DNA of 64,000 bases from Orychophragmus violaceus (GCA_030180135.1 CM058236.1:46358947-46422946); one strand, 5' to 3'; positions 10,446-21,675 are shown, numbered from the stretch's first letter. The notes: a model not told the origin generated them from the letters alone. Translations and numbers: made by a program.

Positions 10446-13146
10446 ATGCCAAGTCGACATACTCGAAGCAACCAGAGCGAAGAACTTCTGAACCTCAGAC
10501 TTGAGGAGCTTGCTAGACTAGAGAGAACGAATAGAAAGGGTCAAAGAACAAGAATGATGAACAATCGTTTGATTTTGAGACTTGATGCTGGGGGCGTTCT
10601 GAGAGACCAACAGAACAACGCCTACAATGATGACGGCATAGGATTGATGCCCAAGGGAATGTAATCCCTGAACCTGCGCCTGAACAGCCTCAATGTCAGG
10701 GGCAAATGGTTATTGCTGAGAGGACTCTTTCTGAGTACAACCATCCGGATGAGTTTTATGCTAACCAGTCAGCAATTATACCTCCTAGCTTTGAGAGGAA
10801 TGACTTCGAGATCAAGACTGTCTATTACACTCTTCTGAGGCAGAATTCTTTCCATGGTCTACCACATGAGCAACCCATGGATCATATTGATGATTTCGAA
10901 GACTTCGTCACTGGAATGAAGTACAATGGGGTAAACTATGATTTTCTACCTTAAGCTCTTCCCCTATTCTCTCGCTGGAGAGGCTGCAGCTTGGCTGAAA
11001 CAACTTCCACCTGGGAAGTATACCACTTGGGACGCTGTGAAGAGGGAGTTTTTGAGGCACTTTTATGATGATGCTCGCTCTGATCAGTCAAGACAGGATA
11101 TTCTTACCTTCACCCAAGGTCCTACAGAGCCTCTTAAGTCTGCTTGGATGAGATTTAAGATGTATCAGCGTGACTGTCCTCACCATGGATTCTATGAAGT
11201 GACGCTGCTGGGCATATTCTTCAGAGTTATTTATCTCCACTACCAGTCTGCATTGGATTATGCCATCAGTGGCAATTTCAATACAAGGACTCCTGAGAAG
11301 GCTAGAGTGCTAATTGACAACTTGGTGAGCATAAATAGCACCAAGACTGCTGATAGAAGAAGGAAAGAATCTGGTGGAAATGTTCATAAGCTGGAGATGA
11401 TTGAATTCAAGAATAATTTGGACTCTGTTCACAGCTTATTGACTGCAAAGAAGGCTGTCCACTTTGCTCAGGATGTTGAGGTATTTGAGGCTGAAGAAGA
11501 CAACCAGGAAGAGGATGTGAACTACATTAGTGGCTCTGGATTCCAAGGAAACAGGTTTGGGAATCAGCAAGGCAATAAGTTATTTAATGGTGGACAGAAG
11601 AGTGCTTTCACAAGCAACCAAAACTCTTCAGGCTATGGTCAGAATGCTGGTTATCAGAAACCTTTTCAGCAAGGTAATTCTTATCAGAGGAACTATGGAT
11701 CATCTTCATATCAGACACCTCCTACTGCTAGTGATCATGAGAGCAAGATGGAAGCTATGATAGAGTGGGTGCTGGAAGGTCAGACTAAGATCGATGTGGA
11801 TTTCAACAAGAAGCTGGATAATTTGTATGAAGATATGAATGGGAAGTATGAATCATTAAGTACACATGTGAAGCAGTTGGATACACAAGTGAACCAAATT
11901 TCAAGCTCAGTTAAGGGAACGAATGTTATGGACACCCACATCAAAGCTTGGTCAGTTCAGATTGATGATGGATCAAATCAAGGAGAGAAATTTGAGTTTA
12001 AGACAGTTGAACTAGTTGAAGATGCTGAAAAACCTGAGAGTGAAATCTCGGTGTCGGTCGAATTCGACCTCGATGTCGGTCGACATTAAAAGCGAGAGGA
12101 ACCGGGTTTGCCAACATCTTGTGCCATTGCTGAAGAAACGAATCATGAGCCTCTTGTACCTTTCCCTAAGGTATCAATGAAGTCTCAACAAGAGCTAGAT
12201 GAGGCTAAACAGCTGGAAGTGACGGATGAGAAGTTGAAGGAGGATCCGCAAGTTGACACTTCACCCTATCATCCTTGTGTACAGAGGTACTTAGAGATGA
12301 TGCTACCTATGGATGAAGTACTGAAGGAATGGGTAGTAGTACTTCCTAAACAAGTCAGTGATGTGTTGCTTACTCAAGTCCCTAAGAAGCTACCAGATCC
12401 TGGCATATTTGTGCTGAGTTGCTCTATCTTCGAGAATGACTTCACGTTCTCTGTGTGATCTAGGAGCTGCTAGAAATCTCATGCCATACTCTGTGGCAGA
12501 GAGACTGGGGATGAGAGAATTTTCAAGCACTAGGATCTCTCTGGTCCTAGCTGATCAGTCAAGAAGGATTCCGGAAGGAGTTCTCAAGGATGTCCCAGTC
12601 AGAGTTGGAAACTATCTAGTTCCAACGGATTTTGTGGTTTTGAAGTACGATAGCGAGCCAAATGAATCCCTAATACTGGGAAGATCTTTCTTAGCCACAG
12701 CTGGAGCGAAGATTGATGTGAGGCATGGTTTGATTGATCTCCACCTGGGAGATGAGCCTCTGCACTTTGAGATGGATATGCTGCGAAGGACAAAGATCGA
12801 TGGTCAGACATTTAGCATTGAGGATGAACATGAAACTCAGACTAGAGAGGTTCCAGTTTCAGATCCTGGAGAAGAGAAGTTAGTGGTTTCTCAGGATTCC
12901 ACTCTAACATCTTCAGAGTTTTCAACTGCTTCTAAGAAAAAAGCTCCAAACATCAGAGCCTCACCGGAACAAAGGTACGCGACTTCGCAATTTGATTTTA
13001 TTGATTTCACTGCTGTGAATGCAGGAGAACTTCACATACCTTCGTTCCTTAGACGAGCTCACACTAACAATGCTTAATCTCCACCTTGGATGAGGAGACC
13101 TTCGCAGAGGCACTCACAGCCTCTGTCGAAACCTCCAGGAGCCTGA
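10446..13146 (+). pseudogene. E1 gag-protease (Athila type, pol-less), broken
   Basis: Homologous along its whole length to the intact E2 protein. It starts at ATG 10446 with the M-P-x-x-x-T-R-S-N motif shared by E2 and E4. Frameshifts lie near 10640, 10950 and 12440, and TAA stops at 12087-12089 and 13075-13077. The original stop is TGA 13144-13146. In order: a charged N-terminus, the capsid-like gag domain (A-A-W-L-K-Q-L-P-P-G, F-x-R-H-F-Y-D-D, A-W-M-R-F-K), a Gln/Asn/Gly-rich stretch, a coiled-coil-like segment, a linker encoded by a palindrome pair, and a retropepsin-like domain (L-C-D-L-G-A near 12455 instead of D-L-G-S; L-G-R-S-F-L-A-T-A-G-A). There is no CCHC knuckle. No RT, RNase H or integrase follows; the C-terminal tail resembles that of E2. 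Confidence 0.85.
12050..12086. repeat. Phased palindrome pair in the E1 gag-protease linker
   Basis: Two GTCGGTCGA arms with cores centred at 12057.5 and 12079.5 (22 bp), at the boundary between gag and protease. Confidence 0.85.
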
Positions 13147-13155
13147 TCTCGTTCG

Positions 13156-13207
13156 TCCAGTCAAGCTAATGACCTTAAACAAGCGCTGAGTGGGAGGCAA
13201 CCCACTG
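13156..13207 (+). ncRNA. Two-hairpin RNA element after the E1 gag-protease stop
   Basis: Hairpin 1 (GTCA/TGAC around AGCTAA) is followed by hairpin 2 with arms AGTGGG (13189-13194) and CCCACT (13201-13206) around the loop AGGCAA. The same box follows the gag stop in the other E1 unit, E2 and E4, with paired changes. An RNA role is inferred. Confidence 0.55.
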
Positions 13208-13213
13208 GTAAGT
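13208..13213 (+). promoter_or_regulatory. Candidate 5' splice site (GTAAGT) after the two-hairpin box
   Basis: CTG|GTAAGT fits the plant donor consensus and is present in both E1 units (also 24809-24814), which carry ATHILA ORF-1. It is absent at this place in E2 and E4, which lack ORF-1 in this window. Use in splicing is inference. Confidence 0.4.
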
Positions 13214-13650
13214 TGTAAATATTAGGACTTTGAATTTTGCATTTTAATCTCTTTCATTTTTGGAGTTTTTGTGTCAAGTTTCGCAGAACCCGTAACACTA
13301 CAGAATCAGTGTCGGTCGACATCCACCTTGATGTCGGTCGACATCGGTTTGAGGGAGTTTCGAGCACGGACGATAATCGACCGAGGTCGATTTCAGAGAT
13401 CGATTTGTTCTAAAGAGGTAAGTGTCGACCGACATCCACCTTGATGTCGGTCGACATCGACGAAATCATGGTACGTATTTTTAGAAAAACCCGAGAGCTT
13501 CTTCTTCTTCCTCATTCTCTCTCTCGCCGAAAATTTTCAAAAATCGCCACCTCCCTCAAATCTTCACCGTTTTCATCGATTCAAAGCTCTATTCCACTCG
13601 ATTTTTCGTGCTCTATCTGTTTCTAGCATTCATTTCATCGATCTGTGAAG
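13214..13650 (+). other. E1 region between gag-protease and ORF-1, with two palindrome pairs
   Basis: No gene seen. Palindrome pairs centred at 13315.5/13337.5 and 13428.5/13450.5, each spaced 22 bp, with arms of the GTCGGTCGACATC type. A pyrimidine-rich stretch follows at 13500-13620. Confidence 0.7.
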
Positions 13651-13867
13651 GTATGGCTCTGAATCTCAATTTTTCAGTTCGTGTCCAATGGTAAAAAGCT
13701 TCGATTTTTGATTGATTTATGGATATCTAGGATGAGTTGGTAGTGGAATATGATTGATATGAGTACTGTGGATGATTGCCTATGCTCAATTTGATGTGCT
13801 TATGACTTTGAATATTTGGTGTGTTTGAACCTCATTCTCTTCGATTGCTCGTTCGTTCGTTTTGCAG
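13651..13867 (+). other. Candidate intron upstream of ATHILA ORF-1 (E1)
   Basis: GAAG|GTATGG at 13651 and TTTGCAG immediately before the ORF-1 ATG at 13868 define a 217-nt GT-AG interval. Comparable intervals stand before ORF-1 at 25251-25465 and, in a diverged subfamily, at 52592-52878 (minus strand). Confidence 0.5.
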
Positions 13868-15359
13868 ATGAATCCTACTCTGAACCCCGAAAAACGTCCC
13901 AGGAGATGCACTTGAGCTACAAGTTCAAACGCACAGCTCAGATCACCTTGGCCATGAGCGGAAGAAACTAAATTCGAGCTCGCACGCTTCACCAATGATC
14001 CTGCAGAAGAGTCTAAGGCTGCTGCTTGTGTTCTACATGCCAATATCGGAGCAGTGGGATGACTATGACTCCCTGTTTTACAAAGCCTGGTGTGACGTTG
14101 AGCTCCTGCCCACACGCATCGCTTGTACAACTACAATGAATAAGCTGAAGATCAGACAGGACGTCCTGCATGTCCTGAGAGTGATTGGCCTAGGTACCAT
14201 CTGTACCAAGTATTATGATCTGTACCATGTCAGACAGTTCATGGCGACAGTCCAAGTGTACTACACTAACGAAGTGGTAAAGAAGGCTTCTGAAGGCATG
14301 TTAACATTCATGGCCAATGGGTTGAGGTACATGATTTCTATCCATGAGTTGTGTGACATCTATTCATTTAACCGGAACAGGGAGCGCGTCAACTTGCCCG
14401 AGAAGTGGACCGATGTACAAGTGTTTTGGGAGCATTTTGGAAATGGTATTTATGACTCTCAAGTCACTCGACAGTCTGCGGTGCGTCACCCGTTTTTGAG
14501 ATATCTTGCCCGTCTATTCGCCAACACCATATTGTGCAAGATGGGTCCGGGAATGATGAGGATAGCTGAGCTTCTGCTGCTATATTTTGGGGTCGGAGAT
14601 GTTATTGATGAAAGTGTGTATCAGGATGCTCGTTTAGTAGCTGATGTGAACATGGGAGCTGTTTTTGCACATCACTTGGAGGAACTCAAGACACGAGTAT
14701 TCGGTGGGAAATTAAAGAAGACAGAGCCTGTTGGAAGTCTGCTCACTCCTATTTTCGACCACTTTCGGATTGACAGGAGTCAGATGTCTAGATGCACCAC
14801 AAGGTCCACGATGGACTTTCAACATCTGAAGAGCATGCACTGGATCAAAGGAGATACCAGTGGGAGACAGTTCTTGTGGAACTTCACGGATACATCAGAC
14901 GTCGGGCGTTTGTTTCCCCTCCCAGCGACCGAGTTTACGACTATCACGGACGATCCTCTCTCATTCTCCTTCAAGCCAAGTGTGGATCTTTGTAGAGCTG
15001 TCCCGCGCCGAGCTACTGTGCTCCGAGGCGCATCTTCTGGAGCTGCTGCTTCTGCTGCTGTGCATGAGCCTGTCCATGCTGACGATCCAGACGAGACCTA
15101 TGGGTTTCCTGAGCTTCCCGGACCAGCAGAAGACATGCCACCACCGCAATTCCAGAAGTGGGCAGCAAAGGTGCTTAAGGGCATCTGGAAGACGGTCCAC
15201 AAGATGTCATGCCAGCAATCTCAGCGCGTTCACCACCCACAGCCACGTCTCCGTGCACCTGCACCAGCTCCTGAGCACATCAGCTCTTAGGAAGAGGAAG
15301 TGGAGGTAGCTGCTGACTCTGATGAGGATATGGATGATGAGGACTCCCAGGAGTTCTAG
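13868..15359 (+). pseudogene. ATHILA ORF-1 protein, E1 left copy, broken
   Basis: Belongs by pattern to the ATHILA ORF-1 family (Pfam PF03078), in the env position of Athila elements; its function is not established. ATG 13868 follows the candidate splice acceptor. It has a premature TGA at 13913-13915, a one-base shift near 14025 and a TAG at 15288-15290; the original stop appears to be TAG 15357-15359. Conserved stretches include S-E-Q-W-D-D-Y-D near 14048, G-L-G-T-I-C-T-K-Y-Y near 14190, F-W-E-H-F-G-N-G-I-Y-D-S near 14425, V-R-H-P near 14480, G-A-V-F-A-H-H near 14655, and V-G-S-L-L-T-P-I-F near 14730. The tail is Ala/Pro-rich, then acidic. I see no clear signal peptide or membrane segment. 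The protein has diverged from the E3 copy but aligns throughout. Confidence 0.82.
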
Positions 15360-16378
15360 ACTTGCAGCTACTACTGGTTTTGTTTTTCTTTTTCCTTTTC
15401 TTGAGTTAGATTTTATGTTTCTTTTGAGTCAGTCTGTCAGTCTTATTTGCTTGCAACTATGACTATTTTGAGTTTATGCATCTTCGTTGTTGTTTCTGAT
15501 GTGATTTTGAGTGATCTAACGCAGCTAGCAGGTGAGAAAATTGAGTGCTAACTCATGTTCTTAACCACGGACAGATTTATCATCCTGCGTATGCTCACAC
15601 GAGCTCGATGTCGGTTGACACTAAGCTTAGTGTCGGTCGACATCGACCGTGAACAGGTTCGGATTTTTAACTCAAAATCTCTATAGTTCCAATTTGCTTC
15701 ATACCGATCTCATGCTGGCAATTGCACTGGGGACAGTGCAGTTTAAGTGTGGGGGAGGTAGCTACTGACATTGTGTTTTGTTTTCTTAGAGTCAGTCCCG
15801 TGTCTTTCACTAGTTTTCAATAATTTTTATTGAGTCAAAACTTGTATGAAACTATGATTTTTAGAGGATTTTTTTCGCTGAAATAGGAACTAAGTGACCA
15901 TTGGACAGACTTGCAGGACCTCTATGACTATTAGAAAACCCCAAACGGATCAACTTACCAAGGACACCCATATCTAACCAGGTATTCAGAGGATCCATCA
16001 CTAGTCTCACGCTTAAATCTTGACTTTAATTTCTCACTTAGGGGCTTGGTAATCTTTGGGTCGGATTCCTTTGATGTGTTTGGCACAGCCTATGATCCTG
16101 TTCTTAAGTATGGTTTCTGATTTTCCCCTCCTTTGAAAGTAAAAAAAAAAAAGTAGAGATAAAAACCGAAGATAAGCTAGTAGCTTCGAAATGGTCACGG
16201 GAGTGGTAGAGACCCCTATTACCTCCTGTGTATCCATGGAAAGATCCAAACTTTAAATTTCAATAAAAAGGGAAGAGCACTGATAAAATAAAATAAAATG
16301 ATACCCAGTGGGAAAAAATCAGTGCTAAGGGAGAAAGGGAAAAGAAAGAAACCAGAAACCGACAGTTTGGTGGTTTGA
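15360..16378 (+). other. E1 3' untranslated region, first part
   Basis: No gene. It contains a palindrome pair (15614.5/15636.5, 22 bp), the conserved ACTGGGGACAGTG box near 15727, polypurine-tract copy 1 (15744-15758), an A-rich tract near 16139 and then the E2 insertion. The left E2 target duplication TTTGA is at 16374-16378. Confidence 0.75.
15744..15758 (+). promoter_or_regulatory. Internal polypurine-tract copy 1 (E1)
   Basis: TAAGTGTGGGGGAGG, nearly identical to the terminal tract before the LTR. Confidence 0.6.
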
Positions 16379-17576
16379 TGATAGGTCAAGAATTAATCCC
16401 TATACTAAACTGCAAGTGTACAGCAATGTCAAAGTAGTATATAGGGTTATCGAATCCACAGGGACACTTGGTCTCAAGAGAATCAAACCGTAGGGAATGA
16501 ATACTAGAAATAAGCAATGTGATTGTATTGAAAATAGTGCAAGAAAGTAAATCAGTAGCAGAGATTATTGGTTGTGAAAGCAAGTAATTAAAAGCGTCAA
16601 ACCTAGGGTATTCTCAGGAAATCAGACTAGCAGACAGTTCATTCAGCAAGGATCTAATTAAGCACAGTTCTAGAACTCAAAACACAGATATAGAATTAAC
16701 CAAATTCCTTTGCGATAATTCTCTAAGTCTAAGTGCAGCAAACCAAACTTCCGTTTGCGAGAACTAACAGATTAAACTAGCATTAATCCCAAGTTTGATA
16801 TGTTCACAATTATCCTAAACCAAACTTTCGTTTGCGCAAAGTTTAATTGCCCAATTTAATTAGTTCAGATTCCTAAACCCCACTTCCGTGACGTATTTAG
16901 CAACCTAAGATCTAGATTCTAATTGATCAGGTTAGAACTAGCTTTAAGCACAATTAAATTGAAGAACAGATATAGTTTGAATCCTTAACTGAAATTGAAC
17001 AAGTCTAGCAAGTCATGAAATCCTATGTGAGAAACCCTAAGTCTAACTAGGAATCTACTCAGACATAGATAATGAAAACATGATCATATGATAAGTAAAT
17101 TGCATAAAAGAATAAGAGTAAAAGGGGTTCGAAATCTTCTCCAAATACAGATGATGAATTAGGTTCAGATCAGCCCCAAAAGCTCTAAAAATCCTCTGCT
17201 CTTAATTATGAAAGTGTATCTAATAAAAACTCTAAAAACTCTATTATATAGGCACAATCTCGGCCAGGGGCTTCTTTGTAAATATCAGGAACTTCTGGAT
17301 CAAAGTGCAATATCTTGATTCTTCTAAACCGCCGAACATTTGGCCCATCTCGCTGGTGCAACGATCGTTGCTAGAGTGCAACGATCGACACCTTTCTCTG
17401 TTTCGGACAGTGAACTCTATCTCTCGGCCAATCACTCCAAAAATCTCCAAAATGCTCCATAATCTCCAATTTAGCTCCCAACCTGATTATACCTGTAAAA
17501 GACTCTAAACAAAGACAAAAGACACTAAAACACATCTATATCATGGCCTAAAACTAGTAAAAACCATGACATATCA
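16379..17576 (-). repeat. E2 3' LTR
   Basis: 1198 bp. A palindrome pair lies at 17362-17387 (centres 17364.5 and 17384.5, 20 bp), a TATA-like box at 17243-17251, and the terminal hairpin at the right end. Confidence 0.95.
17243..17251 (-). promoter_or_regulatory. Probable TATA box, E2 3' LTR
   Basis: Minus-strand CTATATAAT. The same sequence is at 22564-22572 in the partner LTR and at 55976-55984 in E4. Confidence 0.5.
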
Positions 17577-18805
17577 ACTCCCCCACACTTAGCCTTTGCT
17601 TGCCCTCAAGCAAAACATAGAACTAAAACATGGTGAAGAGGTTTGAAAACTCTTCAGAAACTCATTTCATCTTAGAAGCTACAATACTCAGATTCCCCTT
17701 AGTAAACCACTGAAAGAATCAATCACAGGATATCAAGACCAACATGTACTTCCCCCACACTTAGCAACTGTCCTAGGTAAACTCCACAATCACATTCAAG
17801 CATTCAAATTCTCCCTACTGACTTCTGCAAGTATTTAAGTGCGGTCTCACCTAAGGAGTATCGATCTAAAGGCACATGGATTCTTACCTAATCAGCTCTA
17901 GACCACCATACTATCTTTCTCTAGTCCCTTTCTTCTCTTTCCCTTCTTTAACAACTGATTTTTCCCCACTGGGTATCATTTTATTTTTTTTATCAGTGTT
18001 CTTCCCGTTATGGGGTGTACTTTGGACACATTCCATGGATCACATGAGAGATAATAGTGTTTGCTACTATTCTCATGACCACTTCGGAGTTACTAACTCA
18101 TCCTCAGTTTATTATCTTTTTTTTTTTTTTTTACTTTATAGAAGGGGAGAAGGGAACTAAATAGGACAGGTTTACAGGCTGTGTCAGAACTAACAGGGAA
18201 TCCGACATAAAGTATACCAAGCCCTTAGGTGAGAAAATCTAAGTCAGTATTAGGGGTGAAGTCAGTAAAAGGATCCTCTGATACCTGAAGTGATGTGGGT
18301 GTTCCCAGTAGGTTGATCCGTGTCTGAGTTTTCTAACAGTCAGAGATAGATCCTGCAACTTCATCCCAATGGTTACTTAAGTTCCTGCAAGTTTTGTAAA
18401 TCTCCTCCGAAAATCATAGTTTCTTACTTAAACAATTTTGACTCAATAAAACAAAAAATTTTGAAAAACGGACTGACTCTTAAGAAAACAGAAAGATAAA
18501 CGTCAGTAGCACCTCCCCCACACTTAAGACACACTGTCCCCAGTAGTGTCCAGCGAAGGATCGGTAAAAAGAAAATAAAATAAATTGAAAAGGTGAAATC
18601 ATGTCTGTCGGGTTACCTCTGTCGCACAGCATCGATCGGTGCATTAGATGCATCGACCGTTACTTGGCGATTTTCGTGTATGGTCGATCGTTGCTCAGGA
18701 CCGCAACGATCGCTGCAATGCGATTCATTTCGTGTTGTGACGATCGATGCAGAAATGCATCGATCGCTGCACTGCGATTTTGTCCGAGACCTGCAAACAT
18801 GACTA
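17577..18805 (-). other. E2 3' untranslated region with three polypurine tracts and six palindromes
   Basis: No gene. Polypurine-tract copies (minus strand) lie at 17577-17591 (terminal), 17750-17763 and 18512-18526. Palindrome arms are centred at 18635.5/18656.5, 18687.5/18709.5 and 18743.5/18763.5: pairs of 21, 22 and 20 bp, separated by 31 and 34 bp. The spacer between pairs contains GCGATTT or close to it. Confidence 0.85.
18628..18772. repeat. Phased palindrome pairs x3, E2 3' region
   Basis: Six arms such as GCATCGATCGGTGC and CGCAACGATCGCTGC in three pairs, with a pair-to-pair period of about 52-56 bp. The homologous positions of E3 (50722-50866) and E4 (63014-63156) hold three pairs with nearly the same geometry. 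Confidence 0.88.
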
Positions 18806-18857
18806 ATGGTGGGTTGCCTCCCACCCAGCGCTTGTTTAAGGTCAATAGCTTGACCGG
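18806..18857 (-). ncRNA. Two-hairpin RNA element after the E2 gag-protease stop
   Basis: On the minus strand GGTCAA-GCTA-TTGACC is followed by GGTGGG-AGGCAA-CCCACC. Both stems are perfect six-base pairs and differ from the E1 stems by paired substitutions. It lies just downstream of the stop at 18872. Confidence 0.6.
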
Positions 18858-18871
18858 ACGCGCAAGATCTT

Positions 18872-21418
18872 TCAGGCTCCGGAAGATCCTGACAAAGACT
18901 TTTTCTGTCTCTGTTCAAGTCTCCTCATCCAAGGTGGTGAATAAGCATTCGGATCATGGGATCTCCCAAGGAAGAAACCAACAGAATCAAGGCGGGAGCG
19001 AAGCTTAGGTGGGGTAGGATGTTGTCCTGCATTCAAAGTAATGTGGTTAGTATGTTTAAGCTTAGATGATTTGTGCCTAACCTTTGGTGGAAATAAGATG
19101 TCTGGAGCTTTCTGCTTATGAGCAGTTGCAGGTGCTAAAGATGTCAGAGCAGGTTCAAGAGGAACCGCCATCTTCTTCTCTCCAATCTCAGCTTCTAATT
19201 CTGTATCAATGCTGAAACTCTGTCCATCAATGGTGGGTTTCTTCAATTTATCCATCTTAAACTGCAAAGGCTCATCTCCCAGGTGGAGATCAATCAATCC
19301 ATGGCGTACATCAATCACAGCCCCAGCAGTGGCTAAAAAGGATCTACCAAGCAGTAGAGGATCATCAGGCTCTATCTCATACTTCAATACCATAAAGTCC
19401 GTTGGAATAAAGTAATCTCCAACTCTAAGAGGGATGTTCTCAAGAATTCCTTCTGGATGTCTTCTTGATCGATCAGCTAGGACTAAAGAGATCCTAGTAG
19501 GCTGGAAGTTCAGTAGTCCCAATCTCACAGCCACAGAGTACGGCATGAGATTTATACTTGAGCCGAGATCACATAATGCCCTCTGAAATCTGTCTCTATA
19601 GATAGAGCAGTCTATCATAAAACCTCCTGGATCCTTTAGCTTCTCAGGAACCCTACCATTAACAACATCATCACATACTTCTGAGATCATCAAGCATCCT
19701 TCTTCTTCAGTCATGTTGCTAGAAAGGATGCCATTAACACATGCCTTCATCATGGGATTGGTCTTAGTGGCATCAATCAATGGAGTGTCAGTTAGCTTTT
19801 CTCTCATTATCTCCATGCATTTTTCCAACTTAATCTCTTGCTTGGACTTTCTAGGGAAAGGAATCTTCGGTTTGTAGGCCCTTTCTGTATCAGCTTTCGG
19901 TTTCTCTGGGAAATTTGGCTGCTCACGCCCATGGTGTCGATCGTTGCTGAAATGGTAACGATCGACACTGACTCTCGCAGGATGTGTCGATCGATGCACA
20001 TTTGCGTCGATCGATGCACGGCGATCATTCTGAATTTTCCTCGGATTTTCCAGTTCCAGATCTTTAGTTTCTCGATTCTGCTCAACTTCTTCTTCTGCCG
20101 AAGCCGCCTTAACATGCTCTGTCTGTATACTGGTTTCCACTTGCTTCATCCTAGCATCCAGATTGTCAACTCTGCTTGTCAAAGATTCCAATTTTCCACT
20201 CAGATCTTGATACATGAAGTCCATCTTTCCATCCAGATCTTGCGTCATCTTGTTCTGTCCAAGTAGTAGCTGCTCAAGCATAGACTCAATCTTTGTCTGC
20301 TCTTTAGTGGGAGGAATTTGGTGAGGTGAATAGCCATTCGATCTCGGAGCTTGTCTCTGTTGACTTCTAGATGTGTGTTCATGAAAATCAGCTTCATTAA
20401 CATAATTCACTTCTACAAATTCTCCAGCTACTACCATGTTGTGGACATAATCCACCTTGTCCCTCAAATCAGCTATCTGCAAGCTATCATCTCTGCAACT
20501 AGATCTCTGCCTTTCCTTGTCAGCATTCTTGACACTATAGCTAGTCAATAAGTTCTTAATAAGCTCTTTAGCTTCTTCTGGGGTCTTGGTATAGAAGTTT
20601 CCATCACTTCCTGTGTCCAAAGCTCTCTGATACCAAAAATCCAAACCCCTGAAAAAAGCACTCAGAAGCTGTACCTCAGAGAATCCATGGTGTGGACAAT
20701 CTCTCTGGTACATCTTAAATCTCATCCAAGCTGCTTTAAAAGGCTCTGTAGGCTGCTGTTTGAATGTCAGGATATCATGTCTAAGCTGCTCAGATAACGC
20801 ATCGTCATAAAAATGTCTAAGGAACTCCTTCTTGACTGCTTCCCAAGTGGTCAAAGATCCTGGTTCTAGCTGTCTCAGCCAGTAAGCTGCATCTCCTTTA
20901 AGAGAGAATGGGAAGAGCTTACAGAAAATATAATCAGAAGAAACTCCTTCAGCCGTGATACTGCTAGCCAATTCCTCAAATGTGTCTATGTGATCCATAG
21001 GATGCTCGCTTGAAAGACCATGGAACTGATACTGTCCAATCAATGCGTAGTACTCAGGTTTCAGCTTAAACTCAGCTCTGGTGAACGGAGGTGGTCGAAT
21101 CGCAGACCGATTAGCATAGAATATATCTGGTCTGTTATAATCAGCTAATGTCCTTTCACGGACAACCATCTGGCCCAGTAGCTCAGCTTCATCAGGGATC
21201 ACTCGTCCCTCAGCATCAATCCTATGCCCAGCAGCATTGTAAGGATTGTTCTCTGGATCCCTCAGGGTTCCATCAGCATCTGGTATCAAGATCAAGCGTT
21301 CTCGTACCATTCTCTCTCTCTTTTCTCTTCTGATTGTCCTTTCTAGACGTCCAAGTTCCTCTAGATTGAGATTAACCAAGCTCGAGTTCGGATTACTTCG
21401 AGTGTTCTGCGTTGGCAT
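18872..21418 (-). CDS. E2 gag-protease polyprotein, intact, 848 aa
   Basis: One open frame. I start it at ATG 21418-21416 (M-P-T-Q), because the eight codons upstream begin with TTG inside a palindrome arm and the E4 and E1 counterparts also start there. Residues about 157-287 are the capsid-like gag domain (A-Y-W-L-R-Q-L, F-L-R-H-F-Y-D-D, A-A-W-M-R-F-K). Residues about 372-437 form a probable coiled coil with an M-x-Q-D-L-D-G-K repeat. Residues about 466-497 are encoded by two palindrome pairs and read as S-I-D/S-V-D/N-D-R-H repeats. The retropepsin-like domain has its catalytic D-L-G-S at D617 and a later L-G-R-S-F-L-A-T-A-G motif. There is no zinc knuckle. The C-terminal tail (N-A-Y-S-P-P-W-M-R-R-L) recurs in E1 but not in E4. 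It probably packages its own RNA, with RT and integrase supplied by another element. Confidence 0.92.
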   Translation of the reverse strand: MPTQNTRSNPNSSLVNLNLEELGRLERTIRREKRERMVRERLILIPDADGTLRDPENNPYNAAGHRIDAEGRVIPDEAELLGQMVVRERTLADYNRPDIFYANRSAIRPPPFTRAEFKLKPEYYALIGQYQFHGLSSEHPMDHIDTFEELASSITAEGVSSDYIFCKLFPFSLKGDAAYWLRQLEPGSLTTWEAVKKEFLRHFYDDALSEQLRHDILTFKQQPTEPFKAAWMRFKMYQRDCPHHGFSEVQLLSAFFRGLDFWYQRALDTGSDGNFYTKTPEEAKELIKNLLTSYSVKNADKERQRSSCRDDSLQIADLRDKVDYVHNMVVAGEFVEVNYVNEADFHEHTSRSQQRQAPRSNGYSPHQIPPTKEQTKIESMLEQLLLGQNKMTQDLDGKMDFMYQDLSGKLESLTSRVDNLDARMKQVETSIQTEHVKAASAEEEVEQNRETKDLELENPRKIQNDRRASIDANVHRSTHPARVSVDRYHFSNDRHHGREQPNFPEKPKADTERAYKPKIPFPRKSKQEIKLEKCMEIMREKLTDTPLIDATKTNPMMKACVNGILSSNMTEEEGCLMISEVCDDVVNGRVPEKLKDPGGFMIDCSIYRDRFQRALCDLGSSINLMPYSVAVRLGLLNFQPTRISLVLADRSRRHPEGILENIPLRVGDYFIPTDFMVLKYEIEPDDPLLLGRSFLATAGAVIDVRHGLIDLHLGDEPLQFKMDKLKKPTIDGQSFSIDTELEAEIGEKKMAVPLEPALTSLAPATAHKQKAPDILFPPKVRHKSSKLKHTNHITLNAGQHPTPPKLRSRLDSVGFFLGRSHDPNAYSPPWMRRLEQRQKKSLSGSSGA
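19934..20019. repeat. Phased palindrome pairs x2 in the E2 gag-protease linker
   Basis: Centres 19940.5/19961.5 (21 bp) and 19990.5/20010.5 (20 bp), with 29 bp between pairs. They keep the reading frame open and fall between coiled coil and protease. Confidence 0.88.
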
Positions 21419-21675
21419 AAACTGTCTGTAATCGTCCAGCAACGATCGATGCTATCAGTGCAACGATCGATTCAATCTCAAATCGCTTAGCAACGATCGA
21501 TGCAAGGGTGCAACGATCGATGCAAGGCGAAATTCGTACCTGCGACAGAGAGAAACAGAGAAAAAGTTAGCAAAATAAATAAATAAATAAATAAATAAAA
21601 AAACGAAAAACAAAAACGAAAAACGAAAAATTTCTAGTAAAACCCTAAGTTCGGTCCTATCGAAGACTCTAAGAG
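21419..21675 (-). other. E2 leader with two palindrome pairs and an AAAT microsatellite
   Basis: Palindrome centres 21445.5/21466.5 and 21496.5/21516.5 (21 and 20 bp, 30 bp between pairs). An AAAT repeat lies at 21573-21600. On the minus strand CTCTGTCGCAG, splice-acceptor-like, precedes the palindromes, as in E4. Confidence 0.75.

Noticed and set aside
14860..15309. 149-codon frame overlapping ORF-1 (and 26327-26869)
   Set aside because: Out-of-frame shadow of the ORF-1 C-terminal half; the real frame has the family motifs.
18628..18772. CRISPR-like array
   Set aside because: Short palindromes with 6-8 bp spacers in a plant transposon; no repeat-spacer size typical of CRISPR, and eukaryotic context.
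21419..21442. Extension of E2 gag by eight codons (and the same in E4 at 57046)
   Set aside because: Begins with TTG inside a palindrome arm; the ATG that follows is shared by E1, E2 and E4.
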